64,000 bases of DNA from DATEAV01 sp964575425 (GCA_964575425.1 CAZNRD010000001.1:1-64000); one strand, 5' to 3'. Numbered from the stretch's first letter, positions 18,368-27,387 are shown. Notes: a model not told the origin generated them from the letters alone. Made by a program: numbers and translations.

Positions 18368-18395
18368 TTGCCCGCCGCGAGTTCCGTTGTATAAA
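18368..18395 (+). promoter_or_regulatory. Promoter for the acyl-CoA ligase gene
   Basis: TTGCCC (18368-18373) and TATAAA (18390-18395) are separated by 16 bases. The ATG at 18445 follows a TAGGAGGAGG ribosome site. Confidence 0.5.
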
Positions 18396-18444
18396 AGAGT
18401 AGAGGCATGTTCGCCTCGTAGCCGCCCAACCTAGGAGGAGGCCC

Positions 18445-20142
18445 ATGGAAGACCGTCCCTGGCTGAAGCACTACGACCCGGGAGTCCCTTACCACATCGA
18501 ATACCCTCCAGTACCCCTCTTCCACTTCTTGAAAGAAGCCGCGCGCAAGTACCCCGACCGGCCCTGCACCGTCTTCAAGGGAGCCAAGATCACCTATGCC
18601 GAGATGGAAGCGCTTACCGACCGCCTGGCGGCAGGGCTGGTCGAGATGGGCGTGAAGCGGGGCGACCCTGTCGGCATCTTCATGCCCAACACGCCCCAGT
18701 TCGTGATGGCCTTCTATGCCATCCTCAAGGCCGGCGGAGCGGTGGTGGCCACAAACCCACTCTACACCGCCCGCGAGATCGAGCACCAGATGAACGACTC
18801 CGGCGTCGAGATCATGCTGGTGATGAGCAACTTCTACAACCTGCTGTGTCAGGTGCGGCCAAAGACGCGCCTGAAGCGCCTCATCGTCACCAACCTCAAA
18901 GAGACACTGCCGCCCGTGCTGCGGGTGCTCTTCACCCTTGCCATGGAAAAGAAGGGCGGCTTCCGCGTGCAGCTGAGCGGCGAGGACGTCTGGATGCAGG
19001 ATGTGATCGCCAAGCACAAGCCGGAGGACCTGCCCAAGCTCGACATCGGTCCCGACGACGCGTGTGTCTTCCAGTACAGCGGCGGCACGACCGGCATCTC
19101 CAAGGCGGCGGTCTCGACCCACAGCGCCCTCGTCGCCAACACGCTGCAGATGCGCGCCTGGATGCCGGATTGCGTCGAGGGTGGTGAGATCGTCCTGATG
19201 GCCATCCCGCTCTTTCATGTCTACGGTATGGTGGCCGGGATGAGCTTCGCCATCTCGGCTGCAGCCTCGATGGTGATGATCCCCAACCCCCGCGACCTGC
19301 ACGACGTCCTGGGTTCGATCAGCAAGTATCGGCCGACGATCTACCCGGGTGTGCCGGCGATGTACAACGCCATCAACAACCATCCCGACGTCATTGCCCG
19401 CAAGGTTGATGTCAGCTCGATCAAAGGGTGCATTTCGGGCTCGGCGCCGCTCCTGCGGGAGACGAGGGAGCGTTTCGAGGCGCTCACCGGCGGCAAACTG
19501 GTGGAAGGCTACGGCCTCTCCGAGGCACCGACGGCCAGCCACTGCAATCCGCTCCATGGCGAGAGCCGCACCGGCTCGATCGGCCTGCCCCTGCCCGATG
19601 TGGACGCCCGTATCGTCTCGCTGGATGACGGCGAGACGGTGCTGCCCCCGGGCGAGATCGGTGAACTGGTGATCAAGTCGCCCAACTTGATGAAGGGCTA
19701 CCACAACATGCCGACCGAGACCGCCAACACAGTGCGCAAGGGCTGGCTCTACACGGGCGACATCGCCCGCATGGATGAGGATGGGTACTTCTACATCGTG
19801 GACCGGAAGAAGGAGTTGATCAAGCCCAGCGGCTATCAGGTGTGGCCGCGCGAGGTCGAAGAGGTCATCGCCGAGCACCCCAGCGTGCTGGAGGTGGGCG
19901 TTGCCGGCGTGCCCGATGCCTATCGGGGCGAGACCGTCAAGGCCTGGGTGGTCGTCAAGCCAGGCGCGACGCTGACGGAGGAGGAAGTGCGCGCCTGGTG
20001 CAAGGAGCGGCTGGCGCCCTTCAAGGTCCCTACCGCCGTCGAGTTCATCAACGAACTGCCGAAGACCACAGTGGGAAAGGTGCTGCGGCGCGAGCTGGTT
20101 CGCATGGATCGGGAGAAGCAGGCCGCGGCTCAATCCTCCTAG
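18445..20142 (+). CDS. Long-chain fatty-acid-CoA ligase (AMP-binding)
   Basis: A 565-residue member of the acyl-adenylate synthetase family, close to FadD in length and layout. The AMP-binding P-loop is YSGGTTGISKAA (variant of SGTTGxPK), followed by VEGYGLSEAPT, YTGDIARMDEDGYFYIVDRKKELIK and a C-terminal lysine in ELPKTTVGKVLRREL. It activates a fatty acid to the acyl-AMP and then to acyl-CoA for beta-oxidation or lipid building. It is monocistronic and convergent with the permease gene. No beta-oxidation genes are adjacent, so chain length and pathway are not fixed. Confidence 0.93.
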   Translation: MEDRPWLKHYDPGVPYHIEYPPVPLFHFLKEAARKYPDRPCTVFKGAKITYAEMEALTDRLAAGLVEMGVKRGDPVGIFMPNTPQFVMAFYAILKAGGAVVATNPLYTAREIEHQMNDSGVEIMLVMSNFYNLLCQVRPKTRLKRLIVTNLKETLPPVLRVLFTLAMEKKGGFRVQLSGEDVWMQDVIAKHKPEDLPKLDIGPDDACVFQYSGGTTGISKAAVSTHSALVANTLQMRAWMPDCVEGGEIVLMAIPLFHVYGMVAGMSFAISAAASMVMIPNPRDLHDVLGSISKYRPTIYPGVPAMYNAINNHPDVIARKVDVSSIKGCISGSAPLLRETRERFEALTGGKLVEGYGLSEAPTASHCNPLHGESRTGSIGLPLPDVDARIVSLDDGETVLPPGEIGELVIKSPNLMKGYHNMPTETANTVRKGWLYTGDIARMDEDGYFYIVDRKKELIKPSGYQVWPREVEEVIAEHPSVLEVGVAGVPDAYRGETVKAWVVVKPGATLTEEEVRAWCKERLAPFKVPTAVEFINELPKTTVGKVLRRELVRMDREKQAAAQSS

Positions 20143-20168
20143 CCGAAGCTCAAGGTTGTCGGTCGGCG

Positions 20169-20200
20169 GGCTCCCCAAGCCGCTGAAGGCGCGGGGAGCC
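20169..20200. terminator. Hairpin between convergent genes
   Basis: GGCTCCCC (20169-20176) pairs perfectly with GGGGAGCC (20193-20200) across a 16-base loop, 27 bases after the acyl-CoA ligase stop. The T-tract is weak on both strands, so this may be a terminator or only a stabilising 3' hairpin. Confidence 0.35.
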
Positions 20201-20284
20201 ACTGCTCTTCGATTGGCAGAGCCCGACCCATCTAGAGGACTCACCTGGGCGGTATGTCGGGGCAGAAGGGATGATTTCGATGCT

Positions 20285-22117
20285 CTACTCGCGCAGGTGG
20301 AACGGGATGTCGATGATCGCTCGCACGTGGCCGAATTGGCGTCGGCGGTAGAGCAGCGCCAGGCGCAGCAGCCAGGCTGTCTGGTTGTGCAGCAGGTGCT
20401 GCCACCAGTGAGCCGGGACGAATTCCGGCATCAGCACCGTCGCCAGCGTGCCGTCGTTGTGCTCGCGATCGGTCTCGTCCAGAAAGTCGAGCAGAGGTCC
20501 AACGATCGACCGGTAGGGCGAAGGCACGACGACAAGTGACACGCCCTGACCCCAGGACTTCCATTCGCGGCGGATGCGGTCGCCCTCACCGGGGGCGGTC
20601 TCCACGTAGACGGCTGTCACCCGATCCGAGATGGAGCGCGCATAACGCAGCGCCTCGATCACACCTCGATGCACGCCAGAGATCGGGATCACGACGCGAG
20701 GCGAGGGCAGGGGCTTGAGAGACGGGGGCAGGCCCCGCAGGGTGAGTTCGCGCGCGACCTCGCGGTAGTGGGCCGCCACTGCCTGGAAGGCACCCATCAA
20801 GATGGGGATGACCAGGAAGACGATCCAGGCGCCCTCGAGGAACTTGCTTGCTCCGACGATGACGACCGTCGCAGCCGTTGTCAGGGCGCCGAGGCCGTTG
20901 ATGACGGCCTTGAGGCGCCACCGCGGCCCCCGCAGTCTTGCCCAGTGCAAGACCATTCCTGCCTGCGAGAGGGTGAAGGCCAGGAAGACACCTACGGCGA
21001 AAAGCGGGATCAGGCTGTGCGTGTCGGCTCCGAAGAGGACAATCAGCAGCCCGCTCAGGCCCGCCAGCATCACCATGCCATTCGAGAAAACGAGGCGGTC
21101 CCCCAGTTGCGAGAACTGGTGCGGGAGATAGCGGTCCAGTGCCAGGACGGAGGCGAGCCGGGGGAATCCGGCGAAACTGGTGTTGGCTGCAACAGCCAGG
21201 ATGAGCAGGGTGCCAACCTGGACGACGAGATAGGCCGGCCCGTTACCGAGCAGTCTGCGCGCCAGGGCGGATAGGATCGTCTCGTCCGGGGCTGCGCTGA
21301 CGCCGAGGTATTGGGTCAGACCCACACTGGGCAGAAAGAGAAGCGCCATGAACAACGCCATCACGAGGAGCGTCTGGCGGGCGTTGCGGATGCGCGGTTC
21401 GCGGAAGGCAGGTACCCCATTGCTGATGGCTTCGATGCCGGTCAGGGCGGTGCAGCCGGTTGCAAAAGCGTGCAGGATCAAGAAGGAACCGACCGGAACG
21501 TGCGGCGGGGAGGGCGCAACGTACGCCGAAGGACGTTCGGCAATTGCACGCCAGGCCCCCCAGGCCAACATCCCCAGAAACGAGGCGAGGAAGAAGTAGA
21601 CCGGGAAGGCCATCAGCGCACCCGATTCCCGCACGCCGCGGAGGTTGGCAAGGGTGATGATGACGAGCAGGGCGAGCGAGAGTGTCACCCGATGCGGCCA
21701 CAGGCCGGGAAAGGCTGAGGCCACCGCCTCGATGCCTGCTGTCAGGCTGACGGCAGCGGTGAGCACGTAGTCGATGAGGAGTGCTGCGGCCGCCACCAAT
21801 CCGGCAGTGGGTCCGAGGTTCTCGCGCGCCACTGTATACGACCCGCCTCCGTGCGGGTAGGCGGGAAGTGTCTGCTCGTAGGAAAGCGTCAGGATCGCGA
21901 GCAGGCCGGTGATGGCCAGGGCGATGGGCCAGGAGTAGGTCAGGCCCGCCGCACCGGCAACAGCCAGGCCCAGGTAGATCTCCTGATTGGCGTAGGCGAC
22001 TGAGGACAATGCGCCAGGGGAAAAGGTGGCGAGCGCCCGGATCTTGTTCAGGCGCTCGGCGGCCAACCTCCCCGTGGGCAGCGGGGCTCCTGTTAGCCAT
22101 TCGCGAAGGGATCTCAA
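20285..22117 (-). CDS. APC-superfamily permease, KimA-like (possible high-affinity potassium importer)
   Basis: About 610 residues from TTG 22117; the frame is open to 22327, but that would run into ftsH and has no membrane-protein character. About twelve membrane helices (residues 40-460) begin with FSPGALSSVAYANQEIYLGLA. A cytosolic C-terminal domain of about 150 residues contains PRVVIPISGVHRGVIEALRYA and ends HLLHNQTAWLLRLALLYRRR. Length, N-terminal motif and cytosolic tail resemble KimA of Bacillus, a proton-coupled K+ importer regulated by c-di-AMP; a general amino-acid permease is the alternative. It follows ftsH by 49 bases with AGGAGA upstream, so it is probably co-transcribed with ftsH. 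Confidence 0.75.
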   Translation of the reverse strand: MRSLREWLTGAPLPTGRLAAERLNKIRALATFSPGALSSVAYANQEIYLGLAVAGAAGLTYSWPIALAITGLLAILTLSYEQTLPAYPHGGGSYTVARENLGPTAGLVAAAALLIDYVLTAAVSLTAGIEAVASAFPGLWPHRVTLSLALLVIITLANLRGVRESGALMAFPVYFFLASFLGMLAWGAWRAIAERPSAYVAPSPPHVPVGSFLILHAFATGCTALTGIEAISNGVPAFREPRIRNARQTLLVMALFMALLFLPSVGLTQYLGVSAAPDETILSALARRLLGNGPAYLVVQVGTLLILAVAANTSFAGFPRLASVLALDRYLPHQFSQLGDRLVFSNGMVMLAGLSGLLIVLFGADTHSLIPLFAVGVFLAFTLSQAGMVLHWARLRGPRWRLKAVINGLGALTTAATVVIVGASKFLEGAWIVFLVIPILMGAFQAVAAHYREVARELTLRGLPPSLKPLPSPRVVIPISGVHRGVIEALRYARSISDRVTAVYVETAPGEGDRIRREWKSWGQGVSLVVVPSPYRSIVGPLLDFLDETDREHNDGTLATVLMPEFVPAHWWQHLLHNQTAWLLRLALLYRRRQFGHVRAIIDIPFHLRE

Positions 22118-22166
22118 GTGGAGTGACTTCTCCTGTGCAGCGGCGCGCCGTGGGCCGCAGCGTGGG

Positions 22167-24038
22167 TCAGTTCGCGGAGGCTGGCACCGGGACCGGCGTG
22201 CCGCTGGTCTTCGGCTGGACCGGCTGGGAAAACAGGGCCTCGAATTCCTCCCTATCGAGCGTCTCGAGCTCGATGAGCCGCTGGGCGATGGCATCCAGCT
22301 GGGGACGGTAATCCCGCAGGATGCCAAGCGCGCGTTCGTAGGCCTCGCGCACTAGCAACCGGACCTCGGCATCGATCTCCTCGGCGACGCGCTCGGAGTA
22401 ATCGCGCTGCTCGCCAATCTCACGCCCGAGGAATACCAGCTCCTCCTTCTGCCCGTAGACCATCGGACCGAGGCCCTCGCTCATCCCGAGGCGAGTGACC
22501 ATGGAGCGCGCAAGCTTGGTGACGCGCTCGAGGTCGTTGGCCGCGCCGGACGTGACATCTTTGAAGACCAGCTCCTCGGCGGACCGGCCGCCGAGCATGA
22601 ACGCCATGTCCGCGCGGAGCTTGTTGCGCGAGACGAGGGTGCGGTCCTCCTCAGGCAGTGCCAGGGTGAAGCCGCCCATCATGCCTCGGGCCACGATTGT
22701 CACCTTGTGGACTGGGTCGGCCTCAGGGATGACGTGGCCCACGACAGCGTGGCCGGCCTCGTGGTAGGCCACGATGCGCTTCTCTTCCTGGCTGATGAGG
22801 CGGCTCTTGCGCTCCGGGCCGGCAATGACGCGCTCGATGGCTTCCTCGAGTTCGCTTTGGCCGATGGTCTTGCGATTGCGGCGGGCCGCCAGGATGGCGG
22901 CCTCGTTGACGAGGTTCTCCAGATCGGCGCCGACGAAGCCGGGCGTGGCTTTGGCGATCGTCGCCAGGTTGGCGTCGGGGTCGAGCGGCTTGCCGCGAGC
23001 GTGGACCTTAAGGATGGCTTCCCGGCCGCGCAGGTCGGGCCGATCAAGGACGACGCGCCGGTCGAAGCGTCCGGGGCGGAGCAGGGCCGGGTCGAGCACG
23101 TCGGGGCGGTTGGTGGCGGCCATGATGATGACGTTGGTGTCGGTGTCGAAGCCGTCCATCTCGACGAGCATCTGGTTGAGGGTCTGCTCACGCTCGTCGT
23201 GGCTGCCGCCCAGGCCGGCGCCGCGCTGCCGGCCGACGGCGTCGATCTCGTCGACGAAGACGATGCACGGCGAGTGGCGCTTCGCCTGTTCGAACAGGTC
23301 GCGCACGCGGCTGGCTCCCACGCCGACGAACATCTCGACGAATTCCGAGCCGGAGATCGAGAAGAATGGCACGCCGGCCTCGCCCGAGACGGCCTTGGCC
23401 AGGAGGGTCTTCCCCGTGCCCGGGTGGCCGATCAGCAGGACGCCCTTGGGGATGCGAGCGCCAAGAGCGATGAACTTCTCGGGCTCCTTGAGGAACTCGA
23501 CGACTTCCTGGAGCTCCTCCTTCGCTTCTTCGACGCCAGCCACGTCATCGAAGGTGACGGTCGGCTGATCGCCCGTGAACATACGGGCCCGGCTCTTGCC
23601 GAACATCAGCGCCTGGTTGTTGGTGCCCTGCGCCTGGCGCAGCATGAACCAGATCAGTCCCACCACCAGCAGCGCAGGCAGGATGTAGGTGATGAGGCTG
23701 AGGACGGTGTTCCAATCGCTGGGCTGCTTCACGTCGAACTCGAGCCGATCGGAAGCGAGCAGCTCGGGGGGTACGCCCAGGCTGAGAAGCTGCTCGACGG
23801 CCGTCGCACCAGGCTCCTTGCGCGAAAGCGCGACCTCACCGCTGCGGAAGACTACCCGGAGGTCGTTCTCGTTGACGATGATCTGCTGCACTTCACCTGC
23901 GCGGATCGCCTCGGCCACCTGGCTGAGGAAGAGGCGCTCGGGCTCCGCGGGGTTGGAGTTGAAGCGGAGCACGAGCACCGTGATGATGGCGAGCAGTACG
24001 ACCAGAACAAGCGAGTTTCTGCCTCGCGCCGGGTTCAC
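22167..24038 (-). CDS. ftsH: ATP-dependent zinc metalloprotease FtsH
   Basis: A 623-residue protein from GTG 24038, with AGGAGG six bases upstream; an in-frame GTG at 24056 would place that ribosome site inside the gene. TM1 (about 9-25) and TM2 (about 112-132) flank a small periplasmic domain. The AAA+ domain has Walker A GHPGTGKT (204-211; His in the usual Pro position), Walker B IVFVDEID and the second region of homology around PALLRPGRFDRR. The zinc protease motif is HEAGH (426-430). It degrades membrane and regulatory proteins. The upstream membrane Ser/Thr kinase gene (91-base gap) and the downstream permease may share its transcript. Confidence 0.97.
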   Translation of the reverse strand: MNPARGRNSLVLVVLLAIITVLVLRFNSNPAEPERLFLSQVAEAIRAGEVQQIIVNENDLRVVFRSGEVALSRKEPGATAVEQLLSLGVPPELLASDRLEFDVKQPSDWNTVLSLITYILPALLVVGLIWFMLRQAQGTNNQALMFGKSRARMFTGDQPTVTFDDVAGVEEAKEELQEVVEFLKEPEKFIALGARIPKGVLLIGHPGTGKTLLAKAVSGEAGVPFFSISGSEFVEMFVGVGASRVRDLFEQAKRHSPCIVFVDEIDAVGRQRGAGLGGSHDEREQTLNQMLVEMDGFDTDTNVIIMAATNRPDVLDPALLRPGRFDRRVVLDRPDLRGREAILKVHARGKPLDPDANLATIAKATPGFVGADLENLVNEAAILAARRNRKTIGQSELEEAIERVIAGPERKSRLISQEEKRIVAYHEAGHAVVGHVIPEADPVHKVTIVARGMMGGFTLALPEEDRTLVSRNKLRADMAFMLGGRSAEELVFKDVTSGAANDLERVTKLARSMVTRLGMSEGLGPMVYGQKEELVFLGREIGEQRDYSERVAEEIDAEVRLLVREAYERALGILRDYRPQLDAIAQRLIELETLDREEFEALFSQPVQPKTSGTPVPVPASAN

Positions 24039-24129
24039 AGACTTCCTCCTGAGCACCTGCCCGACCGACGGCGTTCGCCGCGGCCACCTTCGCCATTATA
24101 CCGCGCCTGCTTCAGCCCGGAGGAAGGGC

Positions 24130-25161
24130 CTACGGAAGACCCGCGCTGCGGAAGTAGACAAGCAGCCACAAGGGGATCAGACCGGCGACCGCGAGGAACG
24201 CGAGCAGCCCCAGCACCAGGGCGAGCCAATCGATGGTGGGTGTGGCTGCGGGGGCCGGGATGGTCGCTCCGTCGGGAGGGCTGGCAGGGAGAGGTGTCGC
24301 GGGGGCGACGGCAGCCTGGGGAGAGGCGGCGACGGGGGCGAATGTCGTCAGCACCCGGCCGAGCTGCTCGGCCGTGCGGTAGCGGGCGGAAGGCTCCTTG
24401 GATAGCACCTTGAGGACAATCTGCTCGAGTGCGGGAGGGATGTCGGGGAGAAAAGCCCGCAATGAGGGTGGTGGCGCAGCCAGGTGTTGCTGGGCCAGGG
24501 ACACTGGGTCGTCGCCCTCGAACGGGAGGCGGCCGGTGAGGAGCTCAAAGAGGATCACGCCGATTGAATAGACGTCGCTGGCAGGCGAGGGAGGGCCGCC
24601 AGCGGCCTGTTCCGGTGCGAAGTACTGCGGGCTGCCCCAGACGATGTCTGAGCTCTCGTCGGGCTGGATAGAGGCGAGGGCGCGTGCGATGCCGAAGTCG
24701 GTGATCTTGGCACGGCCGTCGGGGGTGACGAGGATGTTTTGAGGCTTGAGGTCGCAGTGGACGAGGCCGGCCCGGTGCGCATAGCCAATGCCGGAACAAG
24801 CCTGGACCACGAGGTCGACAGCCTCGCCGATGGAGAGGCGCGCCCGGCGACGAAGGAGGGTCTTCAGATCGGTCCCGAGGACGTACTCGAGGACGATGAA
24901 GTAGTGCTGCCCGTCCTGACCGAAATCGTAGACGGTGACGATGTTGGGATGCACCAGGTTGGCGGCGGCGCGCGCTTCCTGCAGGAAGCGTTCGCGGAAG
25001 GTTGGATCGACGATCAGGTCCTGCCGCAACACCTTGAGGGCGACCTCCCGCTGCAGACGCAAGTCGCGCGCATGAAAGACCTCGGCCATTCCTCCGGCTC
25101 CGATGGTCTCAAGCAGGTGGTAGCGGCCGGCCAGTATGGTCTGCCCGGGGATCAGCATCAT
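24130..25161 (-). CDS. Membrane-anchored serine/threonine protein kinase
   Basis: A 343-residue Hanks-type kinase. The kinase domain spans about 12-270: glycine loop IGAGGMAEVF, catalytic lysine K43 in VALKVL, catalytic loop HCDLKPQN (Asp137; Cys replaces the usual Arg of HRD, so activation-loop control may be relaxed) and DFG in KITDFGIAR. A Pro/Ala linker follows and a C-terminal helix at about 315-338 anchors it, leaving almost no extracellular sensor. GGAGG precedes the two tandem ATG codons. It is divergent from the lipid kinase gene and upstream of ftsH. The missing external domain suggests control by cytosolic partners. Confidence 0.92.
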   Translation of the reverse strand: MMLIPGQTILAGRYHLLETIGAGGMAEVFHARDLRLQREVALKVLRQDLIVDPTFRERFLQEARAAANLVHPNIVTVYDFGQDGQHYFIVLEYVLGTDLKTLLRRRARLSIGEAVDLVVQACSGIGYAHRAGLVHCDLKPQNILVTPDGRAKITDFGIARALASIQPDESSDIVWGSPQYFAPEQAAGGPPSPASDVYSIGVILFELLTGRLPFEGDDPVSLAQQHLAAPPPSLRAFLPDIPPALEQIVLKVLSKEPSARYRTAEQLGRVLTTFAPVAASPQAAVAPATPLPASPPDGATIPAPAATPTIDWLALVLGLLAFLAVAGLIPLWLLVYFRSAGLP

Positions 25162-25257
25162 GCCTCCTCACAGGATTCTACCTTTGGGACGGTGGTGGGG
25201 CAACCTGCGCCGGTGTCCGCCGCAGTCCGGCAGCAAGGCGCTAATGCGTGGCAGGGC

Positions 25258-25263
25258 TATAAT
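25258..25263 (+). promoter_or_regulatory. -10 box for the lipid kinase gene
   Basis: Consensus TATAAT, 20 bases before the GTG at 25284. The -35 is poor. The position excludes the TTG at 25263 as a start, because that codon overlaps the -10 itself. Confidence 0.45.
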
Positions 25264-25283
25264 TGTCGGCAAGGATTGCAGAT

Positions 25284-26249
25284 GTGAGAAGGGCCTGTCT
25301 GATTCATAACCCATCTGCTGGCTGGTTCCCCACCGGTCCTCTTCTAGGGCGGGCGGTCAGTGTGCTGGCGCGCGCAGGGTGGGATGTGGAGGTGGTGGAG
25401 TTGGAGCTAAGCCAGGACGTGGCCGAGGTGGCGCTGGACGCGGTGCGCGCCGGGTGCGAGGCCGTCTTTGTCGCCGGAGGTGACGGGACCGTGGGCCGTG
25501 TGGCGGGTGCGCTGGCGGGAAGTGACACGGCGCTCGGGGTGCTTCCCTCCGGCACGGCGAACGTGTGGGCGCAGGAACTGGGGCTTCCGAGGCTCGGCTG
25601 GTCCAATTGGTTTGCGCTCGAGGAGAGCGCGGCGCATCTGGCACACGGCGACATCCGAGTGGTGGATGTCGGGGAGGTCAATGAGCGGACGTTCCTGATG
25701 TGGGCTGGGCTGGGGCTCGATGCGCACATTGTCAAGAGCATCGAGCCGCGGGGTCGCTGGGAGAAGACGGTCGCGACGCCGCACTATGCCATCCTGGCAG
25801 TCTGGAATTCCTGGAATTGGACCGGGATCGATCTGCAGGTGGAGGCCGAAGGCAAACGGTGGCAGGATCGCTACCTGGTGGCCATCTGCAGCAACATCCG
25901 TTCGTATGCCGGAGGCCTGCTGGAGCTGGCACCGGAAGCGCGGGTAGATGATGGGCTGCTGGATTTCTGGCTCATCAGCGGCCGCTCGCTGACCGATGCG
26001 GTGCTGCGCGTAGTTCAGGTCTTTCGGGGGACGCATGTCGACGCGCCAGGGGTAGTTCACTTCCAGGCAGCGGAGGCGAGATTCGAGGCTGGCCCGCGGC
26101 TGACCATGCAGCTGGACGGCGAGCCGTACACGATGAGTTCACCGGCCTGCCTGCATGTCCGCCATCAAGAGCTGCGCGTGCTGGTCCCTCGCGAGCCCCG
26201 GTCTCGCCTCTTCGCCGGTCCGTCGCTGCAGGGCACGGGGAAGTCATGA
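25284..26249 (+). CDS. Diacylglycerol/lipid kinase family protein
   Basis: A 321-residue protein starting at GTG 25284 after AAGGA. The N-terminal nucleotide fold has IHNPSAGW, then the family signature GGDGTVGRVAGAL and LPSGTANVWAQELGLP; the C-terminal half is the beta-sandwich domain typical of DgkB/YegS-like kinases, with ICSNIRSYAGGLLELAPEA. It phosphorylates a lipid alcohol such as diacylglycerol or undecaprenol with ATP. The gene overlaps the start of the decayed small ORF at 26246 by four bases (ATGA). Confidence 0.88.
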   Translation: MRRACLIHNPSAGWFPTGPLLGRAVSVLARAGWDVEVVELELSQDVAEVALDAVRAGCEAVFVAGGDGTVGRVAGALAGSDTALGVLPSGTANVWAQELGLPRLGWSNWFALEESAAHLAHGDIRVVDVGEVNERTFLMWAGLGLDAHIVKSIEPRGRWEKTVATPHYAILAVWNSWNWTGIDLQVEAEGKRWQDRYLVAICSNIRSYAGGLLELAPEARVDDGLLDFWLISGRSLTDAVLRVVQVFRGTHVDAPGVVHFQAAEARFEAGPRLTMQLDGEPYTMSSPACLHVRHQELRVLVPREPRSRLFAGPSLQGTGKS

Positions 26250-26488
26250 GCTGGCGAACCGTAGGTGGACTGAGCGGGAAGTTGCGTGGCTGGCTGCTGG
26301 CGCTCGTGCCCGTGCTGACTGTGTTCCTGTGAGTGCGACTTGCTTGAGCCTGGATGCCATTGGCCTCGGCTCTGGCCATGGCGCCGTCTGCGGGCTGGAT
26401 TGGCGACGCCAATTGGCTGCAAGGTGCGAAACTGCTGGCAGTGTGCGTTCTGCTTCCCCTCGGCTTCGTTCTGCGTGCGGTGACCTGA
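26246..26488 (+). pseudogene. Small membrane-protein gene interrupted by two in-frame TGA codons
   Basis: An ATG overlaps the lipid kinase stop as ATGA, as active genes do in this genome. The frame reads 28 codons with a hydrophobic stretch (GWLLALVPVLTVFL), a TGA at 26330, four codons, a second TGA at 26345, then 46 codons ending TGA at 26486 with another hydrophobic segment (KLLAVCVLLPLGFVL). Reading both TGA as Trp gives one continuous 80-residue two-helix protein, and single G-to-A changes in TGG would explain both. The pattern recalls the N-terminal membrane region of transglutaminase-like proteins, but that is a guess. TGA clearly ends neighbouring genes, so decay is likelier than recoding. 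It could also be chance. Confidence 0.4.
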
Positions 26489-26504
26489 GCGCGCGGGAGG
26501 CTCG

Positions 26505-26990
26505 ATGACGCAGATCGGCGGGAGCTGGAAATGGTTGGTGGGAGGCGTTCTGGTTGGGGGCGTGACCGTGGCCGCGCTGGTCGTCGTAAGCGGATTGGAG
26601 CGAGATGGGACCTACGCAGAGCCGCCCGCCCCTCTGTTCACCGTCTTCCCTCATCCGACACGGGCCCCCAGCGCGACTCCAACCGCGGCCGCTGCCGAGC
26701 CGACGCCGCTGCCAGGCACGCCCACTCCTGACCCGAGCGCCGGGCATGGCATCGTTGTCGGTGATTTGGTGGAGGTCTATGGCACGGGCGGCGATGGGCT
26801 GCGGATTCGCACCGAGGCTGGCCTTTCCACACGCGTCCTCTTCCTGGCGCTGGAAAACGAAGTGCTGCAAGTTCGCGGAGGTCCTGCACAAGCCGACGGG
26901 CGCGTGTGGTGGTTCGTGGCGAATCCGAATGACGAGTCGAAGAGCGGTTGGGCAGTGGCGGAGTACCTCCGTCGGATTGGGGCGCGCTGA
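26505..26990 (+). CDS. Membrane-anchored SH3-like domain protein
   Basis: A 161-residue protein with one N-terminal helix (about 9-30), a Thr/Pro/Ala-rich spacer (about 45-78), and a C-terminal bacterial SH3-like domain (VGDLVEVYGTGGDGLRIRTEAGLSTRVLF through WWFVANPNDESKSGWAVAEYL). The LRIRTEAG and GWVAEYL-like ends are the usual anchors of that fold. It is probably exported and held at the membrane, where SH3-like domains bind peptidoglycan or other polymers. GGGAGG lies four bases before the ATG. No enzymatic domain is present. Confidence 0.75.
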   Translation: MTQIGGSWKWLVGGVLVGGVTVAALVVVSGLERDGTYAEPPAPLFTVFPHPTRAPSATPTAAAAEPTPLPGTPTPDPSAGHGIVVGDLVEVYGTGGDGLRIRTEAGLSTRVLFLALENEVLQVRGGPAQADGRVWWFVANPNDESKSGWAVAEYLRRIGAR

Positions 26991-26994
26991 GCGT

Positions 26995-27023
26995 TTGCCC
27001 TCGTGAGCGCTTGGCGCTATCAT
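26995..27023 (+). promoter_or_regulatory. Promoter for the DUF971 gene
   Basis: TTGCCC (26995-27000) and TATCAT (27018-27023) are 17 bases apart. An AGGAGA ribosome site and a GTG start follow at 27044. Confidence 0.5.
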
Positions 27024-27043
27024 CACAAGCAGGAGACCATCCG

Positions 27044-27387
27044 GTGTCGGCAGCGCGCCCGAAGCACATCACAGCCAGCCGCTCCCGGGCTGTGCCGAAG
27101 GTGGATTGGGACGACGATGACCACAGCGGGTGTCCGCTGCCGGGCTTCGCGCGGCTTGTCCGTGCGGCGAGTGCCGCGGCGGTCATGGGGACTCGGTGCT
27201 GGCGGGGAAGGCGAGCCTGGTGGGCCTTTCGCTTCGGGCAGACCAGCCGGTTGAACTCGAGAAGATGAAGATGATTGGCAACTACGCCTCGCGGCTGGCG
27301 TGTGAGGACGGACATCGGCGTGGGCTTTCCACACGGGAATACCTGCGGCAGCTTCCCCTTGTGGCAAGCATGATGTTCGCCAGGTGA
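27044..27387 (+). pseudogene. DUF971 (GBBH-like N-terminal domain) protein with a one-base frameshift
   Basis: From GTG 27044 (AGGAGA seven bases upstream) the frame encodes VPKVDWDDDDHSGCPLPG and then loses similarity. In the next frame LRAACPCGECRGGHGD, KMIGNYASRLACEDGHRRG and STREYLRQL follow. Together these give, in order, the DUF971 pattern (W.DGH...PL, LR..CPC.ECRG, GNYA, DGH..G, YL..L) at its normal length of about 110 residues. Adding one G to the GGG at 27142-27144 restores a single frame: P-G-L-R-A-A-C-P-C. So this is either a real frameshift or a homopolymer error in the assembly. DUF971 proteins are small; some are linked to Fe-S handling, but the role here is unknown. Confidence 0.65.

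Noticed and set aside
26330..26347. UGA recoding (Trp or selenocysteine) at the two in-frame TGA codons
   Set aside because: TGA ends many intact genes here, including those on both sides, and no selenocysteine-type hairpin was apparent. Decay or sequencing error explains it more simply.
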